Positions 50,901 to 58,661 of a stretch of DNA of 64,000 bases are shown here, piece after piece. Under the pieces are notes generated by a model. That model ran no database searches. It was not told the origin of the DNA and saw only the letters and a program-made list of their open reading frames with translations. The position numbers and the translations under genes were made by a program. Every line of letters begins with the position of its first letter. The stretch's first letter is position 1. Source of the stretch: Rossellomorea marisflavi (GTDB lineage: Bacteria; Bacillota; Bacilli; Bacillales; Bacillaceae_B). The stretch is from assembly GCF_009806575.1 (NCBI RefSeq), contig NZ_CP047095.1:848001-912000 (forward strand), in the 5' to 3' direction.

Positions 50901-53212
50901 AGTACGATGATAACTTGGTTGTCATTCATTATAGTGATCAGTATTCTTCATCAAGCCGATATGATGCAATTACAGTAACAGATAAATCTGATCAATATTA
51001 TTCAGTCATTAAAGAGTTTCTCAATAATAAGGAAGTAGAGGGTACAAATCAGAATGTATTAAGTACTATTAAAGCATTCAATACCTTCAACGGAGAGTGG
51101 CTGTTGCGAATCATCGGTAGTAAAGGGCATTTTGATCGAGAAAAGTTAAGTATCATTTCGGCGATCAAATACTCTGTTTCTTACTTGGATCACCCGAATA
51201 TCCTGTGGGTACCCATCTCGCTTGAGGAAGTACTTAGAGTAGCCGGAGCAGTAAGTCTAAATAGATCAGATGGTGTCTTTACGGCTAAGAATTTAGGGGT
51301 GAAAGGTAGCCATAGCGATGACTTACTACTAATTGGTCTTGAGCAACTGGGTGAGAAACTCAGCTTGCATTTCTATCCTGTTGAAGTGAAGATTGGAATC
51401 AACAGTAGTGCAGTCATTGACAAGGCGAAAACACAAGTCAAAAAAACGAGAAAACTGTTATTTGAAACGCTCACAGGTGAAGTAGGGAATACATTCACTG
51501 GGAAGTTTTATCGTAACTTCTTCGCTCAATTACTAATTTCGAATGCGTTAAAGCTCGAGCAAAGTGAATTTTGGTCAGGTAAAGGATATTCATTACTTGG
51601 TGAGGTGAGGGAGAAGCTAGTTAAGGACCAATACAGTATATCTAGCAGCTTAGAACCATTTATTGGAGAAGGAGCTATACTTTCATTCAAAAAAGACCTT
51701 CATTACCGAAGCGCAGTGAATGATTCCAACATCCTTCAACTTAACTTTACTGAAAAAGACGGATATAGTGGACTTGTTCAACCAATTGTAGAAATGCGTA
51801 ATTGGGTACAAGAAAAAGAGACAGACTTTGTCAAAGAAGACTTACTCTCAGTAACATATGTTCCCTCAAAAAGTTCGGATCATAATGAACACCTGACATC
51901 TATAGTGGACCCTCCAGAACCGTATGGAGTATATCCTTCTCCAAACGGTGAAGATAATTCAGGAATGAAAGACCCGAGTGATGATGATCAAGAACAACCA
52001 GAGATAGTAAAACCCACAGTGCATCCAGATCCAAACCCAGAACCAAAACCAGAACCAAACCCAGAACCAGAATTAGCTGGCGGTCATGACTTAGAGCAGT
52101 CGAGAATCTTAATTGGGAAACCAGAGAAAACAAACCATAAGATCTACTGGGAATATGGAAATAAAGGATTGGCCAACCGCCATTTACTAATCTCCGGTAA
52201 GTCTGGGCAAGGGAAAACGTATTTTATGCAATGCTTACTTCTAGAAAAGTCAAAGTTAGGTATTCCAAGCATCGTTATCGACTATACGGAAGGATTCCTT
52301 CCAAACCAATTAGAAGAGGAGTTCGTCACCTTCATGGGTGATAAACTCAAGCATAAGATTGTCTATAGCGAGAAGCTACCAATCAATCCGTTTGAGAAGA
52401 ACATTCGAGACATCGGTGGGATTCAGCTACCCGAATCCAATACAGATGTAGCTGAACGGGTAAAAAGCGTATTCTCATCTGTCTATAAAAGTTTGGGGAT
52501 TCAGCAACAGAATGCAATCTATGAAGCCATTCTCAATGGTCTTGACCGATATGACGAAGAGATGAGTTTAGTGAAATTGAAGGAGATGTTGGAGGAAGAC
52601 GGAAGTAGCTATGCTAAAACGGCACTTTCTCAAATTCGTCCTCTGATCGACCGCAATCCTTTTAACAATGATCAGTCCCTCAAATGGAGCGATATTGTGA
52701 GAAGTGATGGGGAAGTTCACATCATCCAACTGACTGGATTCCCACGTGATGTTCAGTTAATGATAACTGAATTTATCCTATGGGATTTGTGGAATTACTC
52801 GGTAAGATACGGTAATAAAAATCAGCCAATGCCTGTCATTATGGATGAAGCGCAAAATTTGGATCACACCGAAAAGTCTCCTTCTGCTAGGATTCTGACA
52901 GAAGGTCGAAAGTTTGGATGGTCTGCATGGTATGCGACCCAATTCCTGAAGTCACAACTTGATGCGGGTGAGTTAGCTAGATTGCAAAATGCATCGCAAA
53001 AAGTATATTTCTCTCCGCCAGAACAAGAAGTATCAAACATTGCTGGCAGTCTGTCTAAAGACCCTGGTGAGAAGAAACAGTGGGAAGCCATTCTTTCAAC
53101 GTTGAAGAAAGGTCAGTGTATTGTTCATGGACCTATTCAAAACGATAAAGGAGAGCTATCCAATCCAGCGCCACATATTGTAAACATATTACCTCTAAGT
53201 GACCGGATTTAA
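47978..53212 (+). CDS. dptH: Phosphorothioation-dependent restriction protein DptH, HerA-like ATPase
   Basis: 1744 residues from ATG 47978, which overlaps dptG by 20 nt with GGTGATG upstream; an in-frame GTG at 47957 is possible. A very long N-terminal region (about 1-1340) of unknown fold is followed by a Pro/Glu-rich linker (about 1345-1375, repeated PNPEP/PKPEP). Then a HerA/FtsK-type ATPase: Walker A ISGKSGQGKTYFMQ (about 1406), Walker B PVIMDEAQNLD (about 1617), sensor-like WYATQF. It is the largest part of the DptFGH restriction complex and probably its motor or nuclease-activating component. A bidirectional terminator follows. Confidence 0.92.
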   Translation: MSNQFYNYIVSTVLDYFKNTKIKAGNRYYLQLDSQVELELLIDALKEIKNIQSFHYKHEEGEEYQTFSIPFNNVNLVVAYTSSHVTPDFLVTLRNLVGEQKDAWKNTALLSIVSEQLDSIQGGSSDLQKEGMPLHLNSIFSNLKIKIENSVLDKVDQIILQDNLENLLKEQAYQQITLFDFEDLFNTLEKGSIENQEYHKFGLFKDPDLGSFKGKDQQSRLDDNRELFDFVKRVHDLGLGDDELEKKFLPNGVKELKSEDWMEVSFPEVHKLHKEFTETTGNKKVDLQDMKAIHKLPLWNKPHKETKAGHRKRHIIVFNPEQLDEVNLHAHFEMQGVKSLSKNFLTVQNQFKSVCEVDVKKSNIEISIKAKKNQVTFARFTYKHDKKVSLGVDCLIAVVPLEPIDLENFKSSYSVDPVKQVVGLQYEGDQIIMGRGLKKEVQEVEANGQNVQVSTESVVTVKPLAEAFDDDDELKINLVFDEVTIPVLLRNEIKDSFPITGQRLWKLIREKGQDVQWLKETNRLVLENSEFYLNPDYKQYFQWEDQWVEDGIKHAKFESDQLMAEDLKLSDDLREAYSRFITHFKVNNTIPSLTYVSETYAQRAKEYISAYLNDIGSFKDGSPAGRKGMDLFKLGTIQSNEMMYLTPFHPLMIAFKLKIYELLGNEEVDNSVLNRLHPDALLPFVYDERQQLFKSEHQQSALEWLTFKEVQQVSVSDANQFLAKVVSDKLVQFKEHFSYLFIDESLAPIQVNIIHIINDHEALKGILQWMLTVIKNDGIEKLKPVEVTLYRDSDTESAFDLFARTESIAILKEHFDLKLKFNEYDEEDVMKKIREKLFFYKKSESEEYKYAHISFYKMKAQESFAVQPMSEMESGISIEGLYSSVPSMKDEENYKSGFGVKSYTVEEDNDVSTVSFYVNELAANLRNSGNDSYRKGEAIFSRTTTTDEEDLKKIFSASHWVTFVDPTIDLEYFNKYDDNLVVIHYSDQYSSSSRYDAITVTDKSDQYYSVIKEFLNNKEVEGTNQNVLSTIKAFNTFNGEWLLRIIGSKGHFDREKLSIISAIKYSVSYLDHPNILWVPISLEEVLRVAGAVSLNRSDGVFTAKNLGVKGSHSDDLLLIGLEQLGEKLSLHFYPVEVKIGINSSAVIDKAKTQVKKTRKLLFETLTGEVGNTFTGKFYRNFFAQLLISNALKLEQSEFWSGKGYSLLGEVREKLVKDQYSISSSLEPFIGEGAILSFKKDLHYRSAVNDSNILQLNFTEKDGYSGLVQPIVEMRNWVQEKETDFVKEDLLSVTYVPSKSSDHNEHLTSIVDPPEPYGVYPSPNGEDNSGMKDPSDDDQEQPEIVKPTVHPDPNPEPKPEPNPEPELAGGHDLEQSRILIGKPEKTNHKIYWEYGNKGLANRHLLISGKSGQGKTYFMQCLLLEKSKLGIPSIVIDYTEGFLPNQLEEEFVTFMGDKLKHKIVYSEKLPINPFEKNIRDIGGIQLPESNTDVAERVKSVFSSVYKSLGIQQQNAIYEAILNGLDRYDEEMSLVKLKEMLEEDGSSYAKTALSQIRPLIDRNPFNNDQSLKWSDIVRSDGEVHIIQLTGFPRDVQLMITEFILWDLWNYSVRYGNKNQPMPVIMDEAQNLDHTEKSPSARILTEGRKFGWSAWYATQFLKSQLDAGELARLQNASQKVYFSPPEQEVSNIAGSLSKDPGEKKQWEAILSTLKKGQCIVHGPIQNDKGELSNPAPHIVNILPLSDRI

Positions 53213-53214
53213 GA

Positions 53215-53255
53215 ATAAACGACCCCCCAGTGAGTCCACTGGGGGGGTCGTTTAT
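53215..53255. terminator. Bidirectional terminator between dptH and the second dndE-like gene
   Basis: Stem ATAAACGACCCCCCAGTG / CACTGGGGGGGTCGTTTAT with a short loop, A/T runs on both sides, exactly between the convergent operons and overlapping the stop of the minus-strand gene. Confidence 0.85.
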
Positions 53256-53620
53256 ATAATCATCAATCGGATATCTTCCATGGAAGTCTTACTTTCATTG
53301 ATTCTTTTGATCTCACGTAATCCTTGCTCTATATAGGCCAACATGTATTGGTGAAGTTCATCGTCATTCAACGAACGTTGAGCTTCATTGATGATCAGAT
53401 GTTTAAACAAGGTGAACTCTTGATGCTTAATAACATTATCGGGAATTGTCCATTTATTCCCTCCATTAATAGGATCTAGATTGGGCTCAGATTGACTGAT
53501 GGAAATACCTTTGGCTAGAGCTATTTTTACTGATTGAGGACGATCTATTTCGAGAAGTTCGGCGACTTCATCTAACATTTGTTTTCCTTCTTGAGATAAA
53601 TTCATTCTTTTATTAGACAA
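53252..53620 (-). CDS. Second DndE-like protein
   Basis: 122 residues, same length as DndE at 39048 and aligning with it over the whole chain: both have an N-terminal helix pair, a PxL/P-rich middle, and the end block EFTLFKHLIINEAQRSLNDDELHQYMLAYIEQGLREI against DYVFKALIRQHAKRNLSDEEYFPDYFNAHLERGIKLL. Identity outside this block is low. Lies 5 nt after a second dndD-like gene. Probably partners that ATPase on DNA; whether it serves modification or restriction is unknown. Confidence 0.75.
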   Translation of the reverse strand: MSNKRMNLSQEGKQMLDEVAELLEIDRPQSVKIALAKGISISQSEPNLDPINGGNKWTIPDNVIKHQEFTLFKHLIINEAQRSLNDDELHQYMLAYIEQGLREIKRINESKTSMEDIRLMII

Positions 53621-53625
53621 TCGAG

Positions 53626-55641
53626 TTACCTCCTTACAAAATCGAAGTAGCCATCTCGAATGACGGTATACTTCTTCTTCTCATCATAATCCAGCATGTA
53701 TTGCTTATACGATGATTTTTCCATAAGGCGAATGTACTCACCTGTAATTTCTGTATCTGTCGATAGAATGATGACCTGCTCACTCAAATGTTTGTAATAA
53801 TGGTTAATGAGGTGACTTCTGTGGTAGCTGTCAAGACGACCAAGAGGTGTATCAATCACCATTGGTAGGGAGAGGTCAGATACTTTGGTCAGTGCCCAGA
53901 TAAGAGCAGATGAGATCATTTGCATTTCACCGGCTGAACGTTCCTGAATACTGATCTCTTGCTTTTGATCACTATACAATCGTACTGAGTAAGTATTGAT
54001 ATCAAATTCGATCTTCCCAAACTCATCCTGTTTTCTAAAGAGGGTTTTGAGCATGCTTGAAAACTCTTCTTTAATAATCTCTGCTTTCAGCTTGGTAACC
54101 TCAGTTACATATTCACTCATAGCCCCTATTGTACTTGTCACATTGTTTAGTTGCTCAATCAAGTCTTCAGAATTGGTATCTTGGATGTTTAATCTTGTAA
54201 ACTTATTTTTGAGAGTCGTTCGCTCGTCTAGCAGTATTCTAAGCTTTTTTTTGACGGCTTTATTTTTGGAATCAATTTCCCCTAAACTTTTGGTGAGTAT
54301 GTCGATCTTGTCGTTTTCAGAATCAAGATTGACGGATTCTGGGGCATTTCTTATTTCGATTTCCAAGTCATTATATTCTTGAGACAGTCGTTCGATGGTG
54401 TTAATAAAACTGGTGATCGCATCCCGGCTTTTCACCTGTAATGAGGTGAGATACGAATAATCCTTGTTTGAAATGTCATGGATTTCATCGACTTCATTGG
54501 AAGGGTCAGTTTTAATATTATTCTCTTGCATCCATATCTCTTTTCCTAATGCTTTTATCTGATTTAGCTGTTCAGATGAAAGAGGTGGATTTATAGGCTG
54601 ATTAAGTAGTTGGTCCATAAAGCTTCTGTAAGGAGTGAGAGAAGCATTCTGTAGGATTTTCTTTTGGTTTTGCTCTTTTTCTATTTTCAGCGTTCTTTTA
54701 AGATTTGTGATTTTTTCATTTAAGATAATGTGAATAAGGTTCTCTGAGAAGAATTTCTTTAATTCAACTCTAGCCATATCTAACTGGGTTGCCACCTTAG
54801 TTTGATTCTTCACAATTACCTCTCTAGATTTAGAGTTTTTGGATAACTTTTCATTTCTATCTCTTTTAGCTGCATCAATTAATGATTGTTGATTTCTCAT
54901 TTTAGATAGGATCTTATCCTGTTTTGCTTCATATGCTGAAATGGATTGATCAAGTGCTGCTAAATCTTGCTCTGCATTCTTTAAAGAGGAGTGACTAGCT
55001 GAACGCGCTAGCTGTTTCTCAATCGAATGCTTAAGAGTGGTGAGATCTGTAATTAGCTGTTTATAGGATTCCATACCAGTAATCTTGTGAATAGCTTCCT
55101 TCATTTCTTGACTGTTCTGACGGAGGATAATATCTTTTACTTCTTCACCATCGAAGATAAAGAATGGTGCTGCGTAATAGGGAATGATTTTATCAATAAA
55201 TTTATTATAGGTATCAATGTTTTCAATTTGCGCAGAGCGTTTAAATTTCGAGCCAGCACTTCGAATGTCTAAGGAACGTTGTTCATGAGAAAGAGTTTTG
55301 TCCCGATTAAAAAACCATTTAACTTTTAACGTCCACTCTTCGCCTTTGTCAGTTTCTAAAGATAGTGAAACTTGACACTCTCGGCCACCCTCTGCAAAAA
55401 AGGTATTATTAATTACGTTAGAAAATAAGCGCTTATATTCTGGCGCTGACATACCACGTTTACCAAACAGTATGTAGAGAATTGCTTTAAGGATAGTGGT
55501 TTTTCCAGCTCCATTTAAACCGCCTAGTAGAATAATGTTTTTACCATTAGTTTGTCTTTCTTCTTCTGGAATATACAAGTCTACTTCTTGATGCCCGTAA
55601 TATGTCTTATAGTTAACGAATTCCAGCTTTTTTAGTAACAT
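53626..55641 (-). CDS. Second DndD-like SMC ATPase
   Basis: 671 residues with the DndD plan: Walker A LGGLNGAGKTTILKAI (about residue 38), coiled-coil arms (about 190-300 and 410-530), signature ERSAGEMQMISSAL (about 570) and Walker B PMVIDTPLGRLDSYHRSHLI (about 595). The PLGRLD ending matches TLLGRLD of the DndD at 39416, but overall the two differ strongly (for example FVNYKTYYGHQEVDLYIPEEE at the start), so this is an old paralogue. Followed by a DndE-like gene as in the main operon, with no DndC partner. Confidence 0.85.
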   Translation of the reverse strand: MLLKKLEFVNYKTYYGHQEVDLYIPEEERQTNGKNIILLGGLNGAGKTTILKAILYILFGKRGMSAPEYKRLFSNVINNTFFAEGGRECQVSLSLETDKGEEWTLKVKWFFNRDKTLSHEQRSLDIRSAGSKFKRSAQIENIDTYNKFIDKIIPYYAAPFFIFDGEEVKDIILRQNSQEMKEAIHKITGMESYKQLITDLTTLKHSIEKQLARSASHSSLKNAEQDLAALDQSISAYEAKQDKILSKMRNQQSLIDAAKRDRNEKLSKNSKSREVIVKNQTKVATQLDMARVELKKFFSENLIHIILNEKITNLKRTLKIEKEQNQKKILQNASLTPYRSFMDQLLNQPINPPLSSEQLNQIKALGKEIWMQENNIKTDPSNEVDEIHDISNKDYSYLTSLQVKSRDAITSFINTIERLSQEYNDLEIEIRNAPESVNLDSENDKIDILTKSLGEIDSKNKAVKKKLRILLDERTTLKNKFTRLNIQDTNSEDLIEQLNNVTSTIGAMSEYVTEVTKLKAEIIKEEFSSMLKTLFRKQDEFGKIEFDINTYSVRLYSDQKQEISIQERSAGEMQMISSALIWALTKVSDLSLPMVIDTPLGRLDSYHRSHLINHYYKHLSEQVIILSTDTEITGEYIRLMEKSSYKQYMLDYDEKKKYTVIRDGYFDFVRR

Positions 55642-55668
55642 CTTTTATCTCACCTTCAGTAATCATAA

Positions 55669-55857
55669 TTATTCATTGTTTTTAAAATGTAAATTTATAA
55701 GTGATTGATATTCTTTGATTCTAAATGTTTGGCTATTGTTTTCATAAGCTTCCTTCTCAGCCAATTTTACAAGCATCCTTCCTAATTTAGGAGGTACGCC
55801 ATTACGCGCACATACTCTAGACATCAACTCAATTTCTCTTCTTTTCAAATCTTTCAT
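55669..55857 (-). CDS. Small protein of the DndD/DndE-like operon
   Basis: 62 residues: MKDLKRREIELMSRVCARNG then VPPKLGRMLVKLAEKEAYEN. Basic, helical, with a possible DNA-binding helix pair and no membrane segment. Located 27 nt upstream of the second dndD-like gene, in the same direction. Public annotation has a family called DNA modification system-associated small protein next to dnd genes, and this may be one; that is recall. Function unknown. Confidence 0.65.
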   Translation of the reverse strand: MKDLKRREIELMSRVCARNGVPPKLGRMLVKLAEKEAYENNSQTFRIKEYQSLINLHFKNNE

Positions 55858-55987
55858 TAATAACCACCCAATACTATAATAGGATTAAATAGGAATTATT
55901 CTATACTCTTAAGTTTACTACAACTTTCTTCCTAGATATATAGTAGCTAAATTACAATTTGTACCTTTATACTACAGTTTGACCTTT

Positions 55988-56015
55988 TTGAATTTTAATA
56001 AGGGTGCCATAAAAT
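55988..56015 (+). promoter_or_regulatory. Probable promoter of the DUF819 gene
   Basis: TTGAAT (55988-55993), 16-nt spacer, TAAAAT (56010-56015), about 50 nt upstream of the start, in an AT-rich stretch marking the right edge of the dnd island. Confidence 0.45.
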
Positions 56016-56064
56016 TTATTTAGTATATATCTTTGAAGAAAATATTTCAAAAGGAGGCAACCCC

Positions 56065-57291
56065 ATGAACCAAGCTCTCATTCAACCGGACGATTACATA
56101 ACCCTGTGGGGGATCATCGTCGTATGGGCTTCCGTCAGCATCTTCCTCGAACAGCGCTATAGCTGGGCAGCGAAGATATCGGGAGCGATCATTGCCCTGG
56201 TGGGTGCTATTATTCTATCGAATACGGGGGTGATCCCGACGGAGTCACCGGTATATGATGCCGTGTGGACGTTCATCATTCCCCTTGCGATTCCCCTGCT
56301 CCTCTTCCATGTCAACTTTAAGAAGGTGTGGAAGGAGAGCGGGCGGCTGCTCATTCTGTTCTTGATCAGTTCCGTCGGGACAGTGGCGGGGACGATCATC
56401 AGTTTCTTCTTATTAAGGGATCACATTCTCTACCTTGATAAGCTCGGCGCGATGCTCAGTGCTTCGTATGTCGGGGGAGGGGTGAACTTTGCCGCCATGG
56501 CCGCGAAGTTCGCACCGCCGGGAGAAATGGTGTCGTCTGCGGTGGTGGCGGATAATCTGATGATGGCCATCTACTTCATCGTGCTGATGACGATCCCGAC
56601 GATGGGCTTCTTCAGGAAACGATTCCGTGCGCCCCATGCGGAAAAGGTGGAAAACGGGAGCATGAAGGAAGACGGCAAGACGCTTGCCGAAGGATTCTGG
56701 TCGCGGAAGGAAATGTCTCTCAAGGATATAGCCCTGTCGGTCGGGACCGCCTTCCTGCTTGTGGTGGTGTCATTCAAGATCGCCGAACTATTTGCCGGAA
56801 TCATCCCGTCTGGTGACGATGCGTCCTTCTTCCTGAATCTCATGAACGGGCTGTTCGGGGATAAGTACCTCATGCTCACGACGCTGACCTTCCTGGCACT
56901 GGCCCTGTTTCCGAAGTACTTCGACTCGATCAACGGCAGCCAGGAAATCGGGACATTCCTCATTTACCTATTCTTTGTCGTGATCGGCATACCGGCATCC
57001 ATTCCGTTGATCATTCAGAATGCACCGCTGCTGCTAGTGTTTGTCCTGATCATCGTCATCCTCAACCTGGGCATTTCGCTCGGTGCAGGGAAGCTATTGA
57101 AATATGACCTTGAAGAAATCCTCCTCGCCAGCAACGCCAACGTCGGAGGCCCGACAACGGCTGCCGCCATGGCCATTGCGAAGGGATGGAAGGATTTGAT
57201 TGGGCCGATCCTCGTAGTAGGTACGCTCGGGTATATCATCGGGAATTATGTTGGGACGACGCTTGGGTTGTGGTTTGCTGGGTTGATGTGA
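56065..57291 (+). CDS. DUF819 family membrane protein (YjcL-like)
   Basis: 408 residues with about ten membrane helices. Family signatures: YDAVWTFIIPLAIPLLLFHVNFKKVWKESGRLL, ASYVGGGVNFAAMAAKFAPP, and the late LLASNANVGGPTTAAAMAIAKGW repeat with the glycine-rich re-entrant pattern of a transporter. AAAGGAGGCAACCCC precedes ATG 56065. Probably a secondary transporter or permease of unknown substrate. Base use is back to the GC-richer chromosomal type. Confidence 0.85.
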   Translation: MNQALIQPDDYITLWGIIVVWASVSIFLEQRYSWAAKISGAIIALVGAIILSNTGVIPTESPVYDAVWTFIIPLAIPLLLFHVNFKKVWKESGRLLILFLISSVGTVAGTIISFFLLRDHILYLDKLGAMLSASYVGGGVNFAAMAAKFAPPGEMVSSAVVADNLMMAIYFIVLMTIPTMGFFRKRFRAPHAEKVENGSMKEDGKTLAEGFWSRKEMSLKDIALSVGTAFLLVVVSFKIAELFAGIIPSGDDASFFLNLMNGLFGDKYLMLTTLTFLALALFPKYFDSINGSQEIGTFLIYLFFVVIGIPASIPLIIQNAPLLLVFVLIIVILNLGISLGAGKLLKYDLEEILLASNANVGGPTTAAAMAIAKGWKDLIGPILVVGTLGYIIGNYVGTTLGLWFAGLM

Positions 57292-57334
57292 TGAATGTTG
57301 CTTGATCTGCGGACGATCGACTTTAATAGAAAAA

Positions 57335-57371
57335 TAAGAAGCAAGCTGCCCTGTAGGTAGCTTGCTTCTTA
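57335..57371. terminator. Bidirectional terminator
   Basis: Stem TAAGAAGCAAGCT / AGCTTGCTTCTTA; T-rich on the minus side (ATTTTTCTATT), overlapping the stop of the minus-strand gene that ends at 57369. Confidence 0.75.
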
Positions 57372-57554
57372 GTGTGCATAGGAATCCGCTTCTTTGGTTC
57401 TGAAGTTATCAGCGGTGCCATCAATAGAAAAGTGGATGGGAACGGTCAGGTCGTCGAAGGTTGAAGAGATGATCAGGACGGCGCCCAGCTGAAAGAGAAG
57501 GGTCATGATGAAGAGGACATGCAGGACGATTGAGGCTGTTTTGATTCGGATCAC
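57369..57554 (-). CDS. Short DUF1648-like membrane protein
   Basis: 61 residues: one membrane helix (IVLHVLFIMTLLFQLGAVLII) then DLTVPIHFSIDGTADNFRTKE, which follows the DUF1648 pattern (IPxHFxxxGxxDxxxxK). Complete DUF1648 proteins are usually longer, so this may be a short relative or the front end of a truncated gene. Preceded by AGGAAGGTGATCCGA. Confidence 0.55.
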   Translation of the reverse strand: MIRIKTASIVLHVLFIMTLLFQLGAVLIISSTFDDLTVPIHFSIDGTADNFRTKEADSYAH

Positions 57555-57586
57555 CTTCCTAATTAGAGAATGTAAGGCGTTGTTAC

Positions 57587-57772
57587 CTAACTGCTACTCT
57601 TTCGATTTTTCCTACCCACTAGATACATAAGGAAGAATCCCAATGTAATACCGCCGCTCCACAGGAGTATGTATGTCATGTCATGCTTACCGATGATGGA
57701 TAGGACCAGGAATACTAGGTGTTTGATGAATCTATACCCGACTGGTGGGGGAGTATTCCTGATTATAAGCAA
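57587..57772 (-). CDS. Possible small membrane protein
   Basis: A frame from TTG 57772 gives about 61 residues with two hydrophobic stretches (FIKHLVFLVLSIIG, ILLWSGGITLGFFLMYLVG) and a basic end RKNRKSSS. There is no good ribosome site and the start lies in the terminator of the upstream gene; a shorter version from MTYILLW is also possible. Weakly supported. Confidence 0.25.
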   Translation of the reverse strand: MLIIRNTPPPVGYRFIKHLVFLVLSIIGKHDMTYILLWSGGITLGFFLMYLVGRKNRKSSS

Positions 57773-57806
57773 AACAAGCCCAGAGGCGATACATCTGGGC
57801 TTGTTT
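57771..57806 (-). terminator. Terminator of the small membrane gene
   Basis: Minus strand AAGCCCAGA / TCTGGGCTT followed by GTTTTG, directly after the stop at 57811. Confidence 0.7.
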
Positions 57807-57810
57807 TGGG

Positions 57811-58008
57811 TTACACGGTGCGCTGTTCCTTCTTGAATTGATTCCGGGTCAGCATGAGTCCGGTCAGCCCTGCAACCAGTGATGGCGCGATGCTCCAGGC
57901 GAGAAACATCCATTGCCCTGTGATCAGTGAGAGGACGAGAAAGAGTGCCGGAAAGCCGATCAATGCGATGAGGGAAGCAGCGAGTGCGAGTGATGTGTTG
58001 TTTTTCAT
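57811..58008 (-). CDS. Small membrane protein
   Basis: 65 residues with two membrane helices (LALAASLIALIGFPALFLVLSLI and WSIAPSLVAGLTGLMLT) and a basic tail KKEQRTV. CTGGAGGTCCT precedes ATG 58008 and a terminator follows. A long overlapping frame in another phase (to 58219) is rejected. No family recognised. Confidence 0.6.
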   Translation of the reverse strand: MKNNTSLALAASLIALIGFPALFLVLSLITGQWMFLAWSIAPSLVAGLTGLMLTRNQFKKEQRTV

Positions 58009-58097
58009 AGGACCTCCAGTAAATGAATGAATACGTCCTTTTAATCATAACAAATATTCCCTTATTATGGTAGGTGCTTCTATGTGCCATACCCATA

Positions 58098-58640
58098 TCA
58101 CGTAGACAATACATAATGACCATGCGTCTCGCCATCAATTTCCACGATTCCGCAAAACTGAAAACCACTTTTCTCAATGACCCTTCTCGAAGCATGATTC
58201 CGGGGCAGGACCACTGCATTCAACTGCTTCACATCGGTCTGTTCAACCAGGAAGGCGATGAGTCCTTTTACGGCCGTGGTCGTGTAGCCTTTATTCCGGT
58301 AGTGCTTGGAGATGGCAAAGGCAATTTCCCTGTTGGGTTCGGGGAGTTCCTCCTTGATCCCTGTATTGCAGAAGCCGATGAAGGCACCCGTCTCTTTTTC
58401 AATGATTCCAAGCTTGAGCCACCCGTTACCGATGGTGGGGAGGGAGGAGAGGAATGCCTCGTTATCGGGGACTTCGTAATTCGTCAGCCAGTCCAGGCGC
58501 TGCTCTCTTGTGGAACGCCAGTCGGGCAGGAATTCATAGACCTCCGGCTGGGACGTCAAGTGGTAGATGGATTCTGCGTCCGATGGTTGAAATTCTCTTA
58601 ACAGGATATCGCCGCAGTCCAGGGTGAAGGGTCTGTTCAT
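58098..58640 (-). CDS. GNAT family N-acetyltransferase (RimJ/RimL type)
   Basis: 180 residues. Acetyltransf_3 features: ILLREFQPSDAESIYHLTSQPEVYEFLP at the start, the acetyl-CoA loop region ISKHYRNKGYTTTAVKGLIAFL, and VVLPRNHASRRVIEKSGFQFCGIV, the usual N-x-x-S/A-x-x-V/L-x-E-K-x-GF motif. Cytosolic. AGGAGGTACTCAT precedes the start. Acceptor (ribosomal protein, peptide or small molecule) unknown. Confidence 0.88.
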   Translation of the reverse strand: MNRPFTLDCGDILLREFQPSDAESIYHLTSQPEVYEFLPDWRSTREQRLDWLTNYEVPDNEAFLSSLPTIGNGWLKLGIIEKETGAFIGFCNTGIKEELPEPNREIAFAISKHYRNKGYTTTAVKGLIAFLVEQTDVKQLNAVVLPRNHASRRVIEKSGFQFCGIVEIDGETHGHYVLST

Positions 58641-58661
58641 ATGAGTACCTCCTAGTGTGAA

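Noticed and set aside
52030-52075. Tandem DNA repeat in dptH (CCAGAACCA-type)
   Set aside because: Explained by the repeated Pro-Glu linker of the protein; not a separate element.
37634-56040. Attachment-site repeats flanking the dnd island
   Set aside because: No shared direct repeat, integrase gene or tRNA was found at the two edges, so the way of integration stays open.
57587-58219. Minus-strand frame of 210 codons
   Set aside because: Runs out of phase through the better-supported 65-residue membrane gene and its terminator; low-complexity product without domain features.
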